Of a stretch of 64,000 nt of DNA, positions 45,087-58,044 are shown one piece after another; position 1 is the first letter of the stretch; each line of letters begins with the position of its first letter. This stretch comes from Aphrocallistes beatrix (lineage: Eukaryota > Porifera > Hexactinellida > Sceptrulophora > Aphrocallistidae). The stretch covers positions 2,089,001 to 2,153,000 of the forward strand of contig OY725506.1 of the NCBI GenBank assembly GCA_963281255.1, given 5' to 3'. The notes beneath the pieces were generated by a model, which saw only the letters and a list, made by a program, of their open reading frames with translations, was not told the DNA's origin and did no database searches. The position numbers and the translations under genes were made by a program.

Positions 45087-46984
45087 TTAAAAAATACTGT
45101 ATTCAGTAAGATTTTAGTTAAAAAAAACGGCAAATTTTGCTAATTTCATTGTATTACTGATCGGTCTACTTTCTGATAGCACTATTTGGACGGTGTTTTT
45201 TTTCATTCTTTGTGGATAACCACCTAAAGTTTAGCGTTAATAAAAATTGAAATATTATTAGAAGTATTTAACTCATTAACCAAATAGTTTTTAACTTATT
45301 TGATATTTTTTTAATGATATGGACCTTAACATTGTTATGGGACCTTGGAGATTATATAACACAAAGATTTAAAAGAATGGGCAAATAAAATCCAAACAGA
45401 ATAGCTCTATAAGGGAGTTCATTTATATAATGCTGGGGAAATCGCAAGTTTGATATCAGAAATTTAGCGATCATTGGGTCAGAAATAAAATTCTGATCGT
45501 TTCAAAAAAAAAATTTGTTCAGATCCGACCATTTTTTCTTGAGATATCGCTTATTATAGGTAAAGTTCGGGCATAATATCCCTCTAAGGTCCCGAAAGAG
45601 GCCGATGTTATATCTCTTAAAAACGATTGTAGATATTTAATATATTATATCCTTAAATAAAAGGATATATGCGAAAATATATAGGTTCCTCGAACATTCC
45701 TTTGTCAAAAAATAAAAAATTCTCGACTTATCATTGATTTAATTGTAATACAATTTTTATGGAGAACTTTGAGTCTATTAGAAAATGGCGAATCTAATCA
45801 TTAAATATGTGTCAAATTTAGCGATTATGATAAATAATGAATACAATTGTCGTTAATAATGTGTACAGAAAAATTGGAGAACTTTTGATAGTTATTTTGA
45901 AAGTTCTGGCCTTGGACCTCGCAAATTCGGTCAAAAACCCCCCATTTAGGGTCCAAAAAGAGATATCTCTCTATCTCTGTAAATATAAGTCCAAATTCTT
46001 AGTCCTCACTTCCTAATATACTTTTTATGAGTGTACATATATGATTCTTTGATAATAATTGCACCACACCCTATGGAATGTTTAGTTTTAGATTTTTGTC
46101 ATTTGATGACGTAGCATTTTTCGAAAATCCTGACTTTGAAATTAAAATTCGTAGACTTTCGCTCTAACTTACTAATATACTTTTTGGAAGCTTTTTATTC
46201 ATTCTAAACTGATAGATTATACTTCGCAGTGCCAGGAATATGGATTATTTTTTACAATTATCTCAAAATATTCGGCGTTAAGGGGCCTCTAGTCAATTTG
46301 TGGATTTTCAGGCTACTCTTGCTATTTTTTGTAAATTTTTGGTTCTAATATACCTAAATCAGCAGTATGAATGCGAATAAATGTCTGAATGCTTTTGTTC
46401 ATTATTAATAATTCTTTTTACATTCTTCTTAACACCTAAACTTAGAATCTCTTTATCTCGGGACTTTCAAAATTTCAAAATTGACCATCTTTACAGAATT
46501 ATTTCTCAAATTTGGTTTGAGATAGAAGTTTGAAAATTTCAAGAGTTGTTTCATATCATTAGGCGATGAACGTAGGATCACCTTTTTTTTAGATATTCTA
46601 ACTCGGTGATTTTACATTTTTGCCCTTTTTTTTCGGACACCGATAAAATTAACAATTTTTGTCATTTTAACATTCTTCTGGTCCTATGAAGTTGCAATTA
46701 TGGTAGACTATCTATGATTCGATTTTGGAAGCATTTGATTCCTTGGTATGTCCTAAACAATTCCTTGAGTGCCCAAATTTCTACCATTAAGATGTGCTAG
46801 CGGAAAAAGTTAAAAACAGACTTTTAGACACTGTATCTCAAAAACTAGTAATGAGAATCATAAACTGTTTGGAATGTGCCAGTATTTTTTGATGGAGATA
46901 CCACCCCACGCTTAGCATCTCTTATAGCTCTACTTCCATTGTATGCTGTAAGCCAAATCATATGTTTTTTCGAGGGCGGTATCC
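45087..46984. mobile_element. Family B copy, left end worn
   Basis: Nearly full-length relative of 35803-37706. The right end TTTTTTCGAGGGCGGTATCC followed by TTAA is sharp; the left terminal repeat is unrecognisable. Shared interior landmarks are CTGATCGGTCTACTTTCTGA, TAGGTAAAGTTCGGGCATAA and CTATCTCTGTAAATATAAG. Confidence 0.85.
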
Positions 46985-46988
46985 TTAA

Positions 46989-47479
46989 CACATACTCATA
47001 AAAATTGATGTAGTTTCGAACTTTATTACTAACCTTAATATAAATTAACGCTGCCGTTTGCTAGATTATTATTTTTGTTGGTCAAAATATATTTTCTAGT
47101 GTTGGATTTCTTTTCATCGCTAAAGATTAAAAAGGGATGGTAAAGAGTTCCTATTAGATTGGAAATTATAACCTTCATCATAATTATATTTATGATGTAT
47201 CAAATGATTTAACACAAACGTTCATATACAACTCTAAAAATTAATTAGGCCAATTATTCATGGTCCAATCACTGACGATGAAAAATATAAAAATTTTTCT
47301 GAAGATATATGTTATTACCCATGGTTGAAGAATGATTCAGATGTGAGATACGTTCTATAATAAAATAATTGAGAATCAGGACCAATGTTTACTCCAAGTT
47401 ACTTCATATTCATATTAGGCTTACTATCGAAACGTTGATCGAGATGGATTCTACAACTGAATGCGCTGGCGACTCAAGA
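46989..47479. other. No gene seen
   Basis: AT-rich, no repeats or coding signals I can defend. Confidence 0.4.
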
Positions 47480-48400
47480 ACTCTCTTTGAGATTCCTACG
47501 AAGTTCAATCCATCTAGGAGCTACGCGATTCCTGTGCTTGTCTATTGATACAAGGGAGAGAAACGTTGCATAATCTTTGTTGCGGGGTTGTTGGCCCACA
47601 ACAAGCCCGCAAAAGGCACGCACAATACTACTCAACGATTGTCAGGTCAGTCAGTCAAGTCAATGACGACACAACTTCAGCGATTTAACCCTACTTTACT
47701 GTAAATTACTATTCGTACTTTATAACTCCTTTGTTATGTGTTTGTTGTTTGTTTGTCCAGACTCTATATTAAAATCTTTTACGATTTATATCACACCAGG
47801 GCAAGGATTCTGAATCACCAATGAATTCAAATTGGAGCACGCCTGTTGGCAGTTGATCACTTCGGAACGGACCCCACACTGGTGACAACATCTTGATAAA
47901 CTACAACCAAAAGGGTTCAACATGGCCCCTGGATTGCTTGATTCCCCCAGACTGCGCATGTCACCGTCTGCACACTATCTTCAACGATTCCTATTAGGAG
48001 ATCCAGAATCAGTGCCAAAAGTTTAACCAGAGTTACATGAAACTATCGGAGAAGCTTACAGAGTGAGGGCGATTGCCAATTCTTGCAGCTATCGACAAAT
48101 GACTGAATGACCTAGAAGAGATGCAGCAGAGAAGTATACTGATATTCTCGAGAACTTGAAGTACAGCACACTCTGACAATCAACCTCGTCATCCCGTCAT
48201 GCTACTAGCCATCCACCATGTGCGCCCTCGACGAACAGGAAACCCTTGAGATCATAGTACTTAAAGCCAACATAATGCAACCTTTGGAAGAGTTTTTCAA
48301 TCAATAACCCAATTCCATCGGATTGATACCTTCCTCGGCCCTGCTTTCAAGTTATTCAGCTCAACTCAATCCCTGCGGACAGGAAGTTTAAACGAGATCT
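47480..48400 (+). mobile_element. Possible LTR retrotransposon relic (Gypsy, CsRn1-like)
   Basis: CACTGGTGACAACATCTTG at 47879 resembles the tRNA-Trp primer-binding site TGGTGACCCCGACG that follows the LTR in CsRn1-type Gypsy elements. An ATG follows at 47922 (MAPGLLDSPRLRMSPSAHYL), which could be the start of gag, but stops soon break it. The LTR limits cannot be seen. This is a weak call. Confidence 0.35.
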
Positions 48401-48454
48401 GCTGAAGGACCAGTGTTTCAAGCCGAGCGTGTTAAGCGCGCTAATTAGCACGCT

Positions 48455-49012
48455 TTGAATAACGTGAATTTGTTGTTAAATAATGTTATTTACCTGAATA
48501 AACCGCACAAAAATTTCAAAATTAACGCGCTTTCCAATAATCCTGAGGGATACACTGAAGGACCTGCCATAGTGGTCGCCTATACTGGCCCAGACCACCA
48601 GCAGACGACACAGGAATCATTACCCTTAGCAGTCTCATCTATTGAATTATCTGTGCCAGAGATAGAGGAACCACCGTAAAGAAAACTAAATCTTTCTTTG
48701 GATCCATGCGTGACAATATCCAGCCTTCAATACCCAATCAAAATGAAAAACTCGGCTTGCAGGAAGAGTATGAAATATGGAGGCTACATCATACTATGAT
48801 GAAGATGACCCTATGACCTATTGGACAACCATCCATCACGTCTTACCATCTTGAGTAAACTGGTTCACCAAGTGCTATGTTGTCCGGTCACTTCTGCACA
48901 ATCAGAACGGGGATTTTTTGCGTCCCAGGCTTATAATTACAGCAAGAAGATCTCTTCTCTCTCCCAAATAGGTACCAGCATTAGAATATATTGCTTCTGT
49001 CCATCGAGCTAG
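48455..49012 (+). pseudogene. hAT transposase relic (second lineage)
   Basis: Fragments in shifting frames read KSFFGSMRDNIQPSIPNQNE, then DDPMTYWTTIHHVLPSLSKL and CPVTSAQSERGFFASQAYN. The last is the hAT dimerisation domain signature (ATSAxSERxFS). The N-terminal two thirds are absent or unrecognisable and several stops interrupt it. Confidence 0.65.
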
Positions 49013-51358
49013 ACTCTGCTAGAGTAAGCTAGCTCAATTCATTGTATTGAAATTAGTTCACTAAAACACGGCTTTGTGTCAATATGTACGCTATATTGGA
49101 AAACAAGGGCCTTACACATTGTACTAGATTTTTGCGGCACGCGACGCGGGAAGGATTGAAAAATTGTGGCCCGCTAAGTGGGCCGTGGATTCGGTTTATC
49201 AAAATTGGGGGCCGCGGTTACAAAATTTCGACCCGCGTGCAACACTTACTACGAACCCGCTTTCGATGATGCTTTCTGACCTTTGCATGACAGCAGAGCA
49301 TAAGAAGAAATTTATAGTACCACGATCGATTTTGCAATCAGCAGAGATTATATCAACTCGAAGAATGCTATTACTGTTCACCATACAATTTTCTTGTCGA
49401 TGTCACACAGAAGCTGTTGTGTCACTGGCACTAGAGCTCCCAAAGTAAACCAGTAAGGTTGGTAAAACTCGGTGCACAAGGAGCAGATGGCTGAAAACAG
49501 AGCGATGTTTAGGTGACTTCTTCAGAATTTATGCATTCTTGCTCGACAAGGAGATGGAACAGAGATGGTGCTGACAACAACTTTACCCAGTTGTTGCACA
49601 TAATTGCTGATGAGTGTACTATCCCTCCCTTCAGGACTAGTACTAATATATTATATTCTGCTAAATATGTACTATCTCAAATGTCACTCTAAAATACTAT
49701 TTATCTCTCCCTTTTACCTTGCTTAGTATACCATGTATGAACTTTCTACTGTATTCATGAAACCGAGTTACATCCATCGGAGGAGGCGATTGCCAGGACG
49801 AGAGAGCAGGGAGCATTACAATTGGGAGACAGCGACCCGAGTGAGGGAACGGCTAATGGAGCTCAATGCAAATATAAATTACCGTATATACTCGAATAGT
49901 AGCCTTCCAGAATAATACTCATACCCATGCGGAGTCGACGGAGTAAGGCCTAAATTGAAGTAAGAATAAGAATTAAACCGGATAAGTAGTAATAAAACTA
50001 AAAAAATTTCAAAAAATTTCATATCACTTTTCATATCACTTTTTAAAATGCTAACTTTGGCTCTTCCACCAATTTAGGTCTTATTCCGATTCCCCTTATG
50101 GCGTCAGGATATACTAAACAGCAAAAAATGATCTCATACTTTAAAAAAAATATTATAAGTTAGAATATAATAGAATTATGTATTGATGATGCCCTACCAT
50201 ATATTAGTCTAAAATTCTAAGTATTAGTCTAAGTTGGAACTGTTAACTGGGAAGGATCAACTGTTAAGTGCCTGGCGTTCAAATGTGCCTACGATGTACG
50301 GCACGGAGCTCGTTGTTATTGAGCTATAGATGAGTTATAGACACTACGATGTATTCAAGTAGCGTTATAGGTTGTCAAAGATAATTTCAACGTGTCTACT
50401 ATTCAATTATTATTGAAATGACATGTCATCATCCCTTTTTATAATTCCTTTCTAAGAAACCATCTGACAACTGTTGATTCAAAACTGAGACATAATACAT
50501 TGGATATATTCTGATTGATGAATAATAAGCTTTCTTATGGGTAACTTGTTATTGAGCAACACAACAATGTTGTAATGATATTTGCATGTGTTACAATAAA
50601 TTCTCATTAAGTGCTCCCTTCTCAAGGATCCCCACAACGCCCCCTTCCTCTCCAGCGCCCCCTGGGGTGCGATAGAGTCCTCTTGGGAACCACTGATTTA
50701 GATTTAGCGATATGCAACTGTGTGTAGCCGCCTGTGTAAATTAAACGCTCAATCTTACTATTTTCATCAATTTTAATAAGTATTAATAATCCACTCTATA
50801 TCATCGTCGTGTTTCACACAGAAATAGTTCACCAAGGCCCTTGCAAGCTTCAATTCCTAGCTACGCCACTCCACCCCTTAACAGCACATGTCTGCGGACT
50901 CCTGAGGTACTCTTCCACCTTTTGTACAAATCGGTCCCAATTAGCTGAAATATGTGTATCTTGATTGTGATAATTTTGATTCGATTGGCTGAGCTTGTTC
51001 CAAGAAGCAGAGAACTTCCAAACAAGATTATATATATCTTATGTACTAGATATTTTAATTTTGGCAAATAGTTGATAATCGGTTGAGAACTGAATATCAG
51101 TATTCGTTTTGGGTTAGGGGACTATTCATTAACTCAGATATTCGGTTCAATAGATTTCTACCTTGGTATATAACAGTACTCGACAAATCTGGTGGTTTGG
51201 TGGCGATAGCCACCAGAATGTAACGAAAGCAACCAAACTCCTGAGCGTGGTGGCTAACTAAGTCACCAAATTTTAATAAATTGCTGGTATATCTATATAG
51301 CGTATTTAGAATTTAGTAGCTATTAGCCATTAAAGTGTGTAAAATGGTGGTTAAATCT
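49013..51358. other. No gene; scattered MITE termini
   Basis: A pogo-like word ACCGTATATACTCGAATAGT lies at 49881. A hAT-like right end CTCTTGGGAACCACTG lies at 50679-50694, and CTAGCTACGCCACT near 50858 is another hAT-like end. GGTGGCGATAGCCACC near 51198 is a small hairpin. None has a matching partner in range. The remainder shows nothing. Confidence 0.35.
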
Positions 51359-52700
51359 TCAAACTTCTTCTAACCACACATCTTCACACCCAGCGTGATA
51401 CCAACTTTTACAAAAATCCCATCCCATCCAGTCATCATTAATATGGTCTCTCAGAACTGAGCAATCACGCATCCCGCATTTTTCGCAGATTTCATTATCA
51501 TAATTGTTGGAAACAAGGATGGGAGGAGGTAATTCTTTACTGCTGCCAAAGGAAGATAGCTCACTACCAAAGCATCTAGATGTATACGTTGTCGAGTCTT
51601 TTTCACGTTTGCGCCTTAAAGTTTCGAGAGTCAGGAATTGACTCTTCAGAAGACGCCTACGCATTTTCTGAGTTCCTTAACAGCCTTTTGCTAGCATCTA
51701 TTTTGTTCCTTATCATGCTACAAAGTGAGCTAGAGTTACATTAGTACATTGCACCCCCATATCCGCTAAGATAGATGCAAGTATAATTGAACTTTCATTG
51801 AAAGTTGACACAGCTATTGACGCAGAAGCTTAGAGTGAGTATTGCCCTACTCGTTTCCTTTAGGGCCGTTGTGGCACAGAACTGAATATAACGATTCATT
51901 GGAATTTTGTGTTAAACCAAGCGTCAAGGTGGGACACATTTTTAGGCTTGCAAACTTCCTTTTTTAATCTTCCTTGCCTTGCGCATGCCCGATGCACTCC
52001 TCCTTTCGTAGATTTTCCAAGCCTTTGCACATATCGCTTTCTAGTAAGCGCTTAAAAGAGCTTGAGTCTCCATCGCCTACATATGTAGTATTAGCAAGAT
52101 AATGTTTGGTGACATATCTAGCCCAAGTTTAAGTTTAGCTGAAGATTCCATTACTTGGCTAGTCCTAGATTAATTAACCGGACACTCGCCATAATGTTTC
52201 TTCCAGTATTCGCTATACTTATCTGGATTGTCTTTCATCCTCTCTTCAATCCACTTTAGAAAATTGTTGCACACGCGTTCATAGAGGACGTAGTCTAATA
52301 CTTTATCGCTATATACCTCAATTGCAGCCGCGAACCCTTGTTTCGAGTAGTGACCTCTTTGATGCCAAGAAGCCTCAGAGTTTAACAGTACAATTATTAC
52401 AGTCTGGGATATTGTGACGCGTCGCGTACAAGTTTAGCTGACATGGACATGGATTGCTGACAGATTTTATTTGCTGATTCGACCCATTTCAAGAGGGAGA
52501 CTTTGTTCATTCGCTTCCAGGTATTCTGTATTCCAAGGAGATTGCACGAGAGTAAAAATCATTCCAATTGACAGAGGTACAGTGTACTGCTAATAAAGCC
52601 CTCACGTTCACTTCCGACTTTTTTCCGGGATAGCATTTGAGGATCATTCACTGCTTCCGTGGGTTGCATGCCAATATGTAGGGAAGTAGGAAATTTGGCT
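51359..52700 (-). pseudogene. Mutator-like transposase domain relic
   Basis: Minus-strand fragments in order: ANKICQQSMSMSAKLVRDAS (about 52430), EASWHQRGHYSKQGFAAAIE and KVLDYVLYERVCNNFLKW (about 52300), NTTYVGDGDSSSFKRLL (about 52090), then LRKEECIGHAQ (about 51995). This series (WxxRGHxSxxG, KVLDY, YVGDGDSSSFK, KEECIGH) is the signature of the Mutator-like transposase family widespread in arthropods. The last 300 nt (51359-51664) encode a Cys-rich tail, CEKCGMRDCSV with WDFCKSWYHAGC, resembling a PHD-type finger. Stops and shifts separate every piece. No terminal repeats were seen. Confidence 0.7.
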
Positions 52701-54263
52701 ATCTCAAAATGGCAATAGCTACACTTTAATAGTAAATATGGTTGTAAGGAATCTTGAAAGGAGTGTTGATTTAGATTGAGTGGTCCTGTACATTTTGGTC
52801 AGTGCATCTTAATAGAGAGAATACCATGCTAAGTAAGTCCATATTTGAGATCCATGGAGAATTAATAGATCACGAAATGAGTGAGTTCCATCTTTACACA
52901 ATTTGAAGTATATGAATTTATTTGGAGGGGGGAATTTTACTTGTTAGAATAGCCAGATATCGGCCCCGATTATAATCTCTTTTCAGGTAATGGTGTGAAA
53001 GATGATTTTCTTTTCAATCCTTCCCCTTTACGAAAATTCCCAACATTTACATTTTTGCTCTCCTTTGCCTCTGAGTGAAGAAGAAGGAACTTTCATGGAG
53101 TTATCCGAATCTTCGGAAGTCTGCAGACATGGCAAATTGTGAGAAAGTAGATCTGAGCTCACTAGGAGAGGTTGAAAGAGGGATTACATCAGTTGGAGTA
53201 TTTGGAACTTTGAATACGTAATCATCTTTAGTGGTTGCTTGAGACAAGCCAGATTCACTTGAATCTAGTATACTAGAAGCGAAGGGAGATTCTAACCAAA
53301 AGGAGATCGGCACTTCTAAATAATGGAACAGTTTCTTGCTCCGAAGAAGACATTTCTTGTTCTGAAAAAGACATTGTATTTTGTGTTTGCATATAGTATT
53401 TATCAATAAATTTCATCATTTTATTTCCCTATTTATACCAACTATATTTCTTTAAACTTTTGAAAAATGCCTAATTTTAGACTCTATTTAGCACTGAAGG
53501 AATTGGATTCTTGCCATGTATTTAGATTTGGAATAAAAATATTAAGTATACACACTATACAGTAGTGTCTAGTTATAGACTGTAGTAGTTTATGTTAACC
53601 ATTGAGTTCTTGTGAATCTAATATTTCCAAACTTTTCATGTTTTTACTTTATGAACATTTGTCAACAAAAACGCTGGGCATGTTTATTTAACCTAGAGGT
53701 TTTCTTAACCGCATTGTATTTTCAAATAGATTGAAGTTATACGAATTAATATTTTTATTATCCTTAAGCACGTACTCTTACACCGATCAGTATATACATT
53801 TCTCGAATACAAAATGTGGAATTTTGGATAATAAAGAGCTCTGTCGATTTGGTAGATATTGTGTTTCTTTCATTCATTTTGCTTCCCTCTCAAGTTAGCT
53901 TGGTTTGTCCCTGGCAAATTTTCGACCTCGCTTTCTAACGTCGTCTTTGGTAGGCACGAAATCTTTATAAACCATATTTCTGGATGAATTGCTCATCCGT
54001 GTACGTTTCGTATATTCCTAACCAGAAATCATCATGGATTACCCTTGTTCTACAGATATGTACCGTGACTACCGTCTCAAATGATCGTTCACTCATATAT
54101 ATGAACTGGAGTTGATTTTTCTTCCCACTAGTCCATACTTGTTCAATGACCTCTTTACAGAGTTGATTTTTTCCAACCCATGGCCTCTCCTCAACGGAGA
54201 ACTCTAGGTTTAACTCTCCGATATGAAATATACTGTTACTTGATTTAATGTGATACTTCGAAG
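52701..54263. other. No firm gene; unassigned minus-strand frames
   Basis: 53101-53406 (minus) includes SSELRSTFSQ-like low-information sequence. 53965-54255 (minus) includes ELNLEFSVEERPWVGKNQLC and QFIYMSERSFETVVTVHICR, which look protein-like but have no family match. The apparent start of the second frame at 54303 lies in a hAT-like end (CAGTGGCGTAGCTAGC at 54264-54279), so that start is not real. Confidence 0.3.
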
Positions 54264-54567
54264 CAGTGGCGTAGCTAGCTGTTTCATTAGGGAGGGAGGG
54301 CATTTAGTTCGGATTCTATATAGTTTTTCTGAAGCTAATAAAAAACCCCACATTTTTTGCAGATGTAAAAAAATTCGCATTGATCTTGGACTTAATCGTA
54401 GACTCATCATTTGACACCTACATCCCAATTTCATATCTCTACGACTTACCAAATCTTCAATAAATTCGGACATGCATACCAAAAAGTACTAGCCTTTTCA
54501 TAAATAAGTTTCACTTACAAGCACGTATGTTTTGATCAGAAATACTATAGAGTCCTTAATAATCATA

Positions 54568-55095
54568 TCCTTACTATTAAAACTCGATTAATGAATATAC
54601 ATATACAAGGGCGCTTTGCTTGCTTGCGCTGCGTGGTTAGGGGAAAAATTTGTGTCCGCCGGAGGCGCCCTGTGGGCGTCTGGGTCACATTGAATCATTC
54701 TAAGGGAGATAAGATCTCTAAATACGTCTGTCCTACTGTTATGATCGATATCACAAGAAAAATCACCAAATTTGTAGTTTTTAAAATTTCAATGCATAAT
54801 AATGATGTCATAACAAAGTGATGAGTCATCATTTTTTGATGATAAGTTCATCATATGTGAGATATATTAATATATACATTCTATTAAAATTTCAGCCTTC
54901 TATCACCTAAAATGACTGAGTTACTGTCAAAAACTGAAATTTCTAATTATCAAAATGGTCACAATGACGTCATAATTCGATGATGAGTCGACATTTTCGT
55001 CTGAGCTCAGAACTTAGTGGAGCCATAGCCAAAAGACACCAAATATATGTATATATATATACGTACACATTAATCGAGTTTTAATAGTAAGGCTA
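54568..55095 (-). mobile_element. Hel-A copy with inverted terminal motif at both ends
   Basis: The copy is reversed: GC block at 54606-54690, core, and 5' end at 55095. An extra copy of the 5' motif (TCCTTACTATTAAAACTCGA at 54568) lies beyond its 3' end, facing the other way. The element is therefore flanked by inverted 27-bp repeats. It meets the next forward copy head to head. Confidence 0.85.
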
Positions 55096-55099
55096 TATC

Positions 55100-55630
55100 C
55101 TTACTATTAAAACTCGATCAATGTTTGTGTGTATATAAATATATCTGTAACGAATTGATTGATGAAACTGACAGGCACAGAAAGCTGATTTCTGGAATGT
55201 CGAAGTCTTTTGGCTATGGCTCCACTGAGTTCTGAGCTCAGACGAAAATGTCGAATCATCATGAAAATATGACGTCATTGTCACCTATTTTATAATTAGA
55301 AATTTCGGTTTTTCAAACATAACCGTTTTAAGTGATAGAAAGCTGAAATTTCAATAGATTGTGTATATTGATATATCTCAAATAGGATTCAACTATCATC
55401 AAAAAATGATGACTCATCACTATTATTACGTCATCATTACACAGCAAAAACTTTTAAGATTGACAAATTTGGTGGTTTTTCGTGCGATATCGATTATAAT
55501 AGCATGGCAGACGTATTTAGAGATGTTATCCCCGTTATAATTAATCAACGTCACTCTAGGTGCCCAAAGGGTGCCTCTGGCAGACACAGCGTCTGCCAGC
55601 CGCGCAGCGCAAGCAAGCGAAGCGCGCTTG
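55100..55630 (+). mobile_element. Hel-A copy, full length
   Basis: From TCCTTACTATTAAAACTCGA to GCGCGCTTG. The main hairpin here reads GGCAGAC/GTCTGCC instead of GGCGGAC/GTCCGCC: both arms changed so that pairing is kept. Confidence 0.9.
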
Positions 55631-55635
55631 AATAT

Positions 55636-56034
55636 AAATATATCTGCACGAATTGATTGAAGAAACTGCCTTGAACTGAAAGCTGATTTTTGCCATGTGG
55701 GAGTCTTTTTGCTATGGTTCCACTAAGCTCTGAGCTCAGACGAAAATGTCTACACATCATGGAATTATGGCGTCATTGTCACCTTTGATTTATTTAGAAA
55801 TTTTAGTTTTTCAACAATAACTCTAGATAGAAGGCTGAGATTTTGAAAAATGTATATATAAATATACCTCACATATGATGCAACTATCATCAAAAAATGA
55901 CTCAATACTCTGTTATGAAGTCATCATTGCGCATCCAAATTTTTAAAATGCTACTTTGGTTATTTTCGTGCGATATTGATTATAACAGTAGGACAGTCGT
56001 ATTTATGGATGTTATCTCCCTTATAATTAATCAG
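55636..56034 (+). mobile_element. Hel-A copy, both ends missing
   Basis: The core only, from TATCTGCACGAATTGATTG to TTATAATTAATCAGTG. It follows the previous copy directly at its microsatellite, like the tandem pair at 9251-10052. Confidence 0.8.
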
Positions 56035-56510
56035 TGAGCTTAGGTGCTGGCAAGTCTTGCATGCATCATTGATCATTGGACTCAATTTAGTATCCAACTA
56101 TCTGCATAACAATTGTGGATGTTTGTAGGTTGAGTAAAATAAATTTGGTAACATTCAACTGAATAGCAATACTAAATATTTGTGGTAGTAAATTAGAAAT
56201 ACTAATACAGCATCATCGGTCATACCTTCCTAGTTGACGGCAACGATCATCGGTGAGGATTTTTGGTCCTTTTAGGAACGCATATCTTAAATACGATCAA
56301 GCAAGTTCCAATCAAAAGAATAGTATGTACTTTATATATTATCTTGACTAAATGCAAGCAAGTTTATACGTAGTTATAGGGGCCAAGAGTGAGCGACGGT
56401 AAGTGGGTTCTGTGGGAAAATACTCCAAGCATCTACCTAGAACTGAAAGTCTGAAGATAGACCCCGGTCTATATTCAGCTAACACAGCCATTTAATTGCA
56501 CGAACGCAAT
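56035..56510. other. No gene seen
   Basis: No coding signal or repeat end between the Hel-A fragment and the family B copy. Confidence 0.4.
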
Positions 56511-56514
56511 TTAA

Positions 56515-58013
56515 GGATACCGCCTGCGAAAAATCCTTAGGTTTGGCTTACAGCATATATTAAGAAGTGAGCTATATAAGATGTTAAGGGAGGGCAGGTA
56601 GTGCAATTAAAAAATATTGAGGCATGCTAAACCGTTTTTGGTTCGCATTTCTAGTTTTTGATTTACAGCGTCTCAAAGTCGTTGTTTTTCCATTTTTCGC
56701 TTGTACATCCTAATGTTAGAGCCTCCTTCACTCTGTATAATTTTTCTTTCATACGTTTGGATCAAATCCTTCGAAAATTTATTCATATATAGTTTATCAA
56801 ATTTGCTATCGTATTGGAGCAAAAGAAAGTTAAAGTAATTAAATTTTTAATTTTATGGGGGTTTTCCGAAAAATGGACAAAAAACAGCGAAAAAGGTCCG
56901 TTTTCATTGAAAAATCAGCAATAATATCACAAATTTTATCAAAATCGATATCAAAATCGAGTGGTCTTACGCTTATCGTACAATGATAATGAACTACTAT
57001 TGTAATTTTCAGCCATCTATCTACAGCCAAATTTGTCTTTTTTTATTTTAAAGACGAGTAATTTTAAAATTTTAAAGTCCCGAGATAAAGTATCCAAAGT
57101 TTAAATGTCAAGAACGATGTACTATAATGAGCTATTTAGGATAAATAAATGCTTTCATGGCCATTTGATCGCATTTATATTGATGAATTAGATATATTTA
57201 CGACAAATTTTGGTGAAGATAGCAAAAGCATAGTGAAAATTCACAAATTTTCATGAGGCTCCTAGCCTCCGAATATTTTGGACCAATTGGGAAATATATT
57301 TCATACTCCTAGTACTGCAAAGTATAATCCATCGTTTTAGAATGAATAACGAACTTCTAAAATGTATATTAGGAAGTTAGAGCGAGAGTCTACGACTTTT
57401 AGTTTTAAAGTTAGGATTTTCGAAAAATGCTACGTCATCACGTGGTAAAAATTAAAACTTAGCATTCCATACGATTTACTACACTTTTTATCAAAGAATT
57501 AGAAATATACCGTCATGAAAATTATATTAGGATTTGAGAGCTAAGAATTCGGGTATATATTTCCCGAGATAGGGAGGAATCTGTTTTTGGACCATAAATG
57601 GGGAGCTTTGACCGAATTTGGGAGGTAAATGATCTGAAATTCCAGAATATTCATGTTGAGTGCTTCAAAATTTTTGTACACATTGCTAGTGACTATTGCA
57701 TTGTTTTTTGAGTTTAATAGCTACCTTTGGGAACTTATTTCATGACAAAATTCGCTATTTTCTAATATATTCAAAGTTCTCCATAGAATTTGTATTATAA
57801 TAAATCGATGATAAGTCGAGAAATATTTACTTTTTGACAGAGAGATGTTTGAGGTACCTATATATTATCATATATATCCTTTCATTTAAGATTATAATAG
57901 ATTATTTATATTCAATAGTTTTCAAGCATTGGCCTCGAGCACTTTCGGGGCCATAGAGAGGTTTGATGTCCGAACTTTACCTATAATCATTACTATTAAA
58001 ACTCGATTATTGT

Positions 58014-58044
<31 letters not shown>

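Noticed and set aside
53965-54303. 112-codon minus-strand frame with an ATG
   Set aside because: The ATG and first codons fall in a hAT-like terminus (54264-54303), so the start is not a gene start; the remaining part is left as unassigned.
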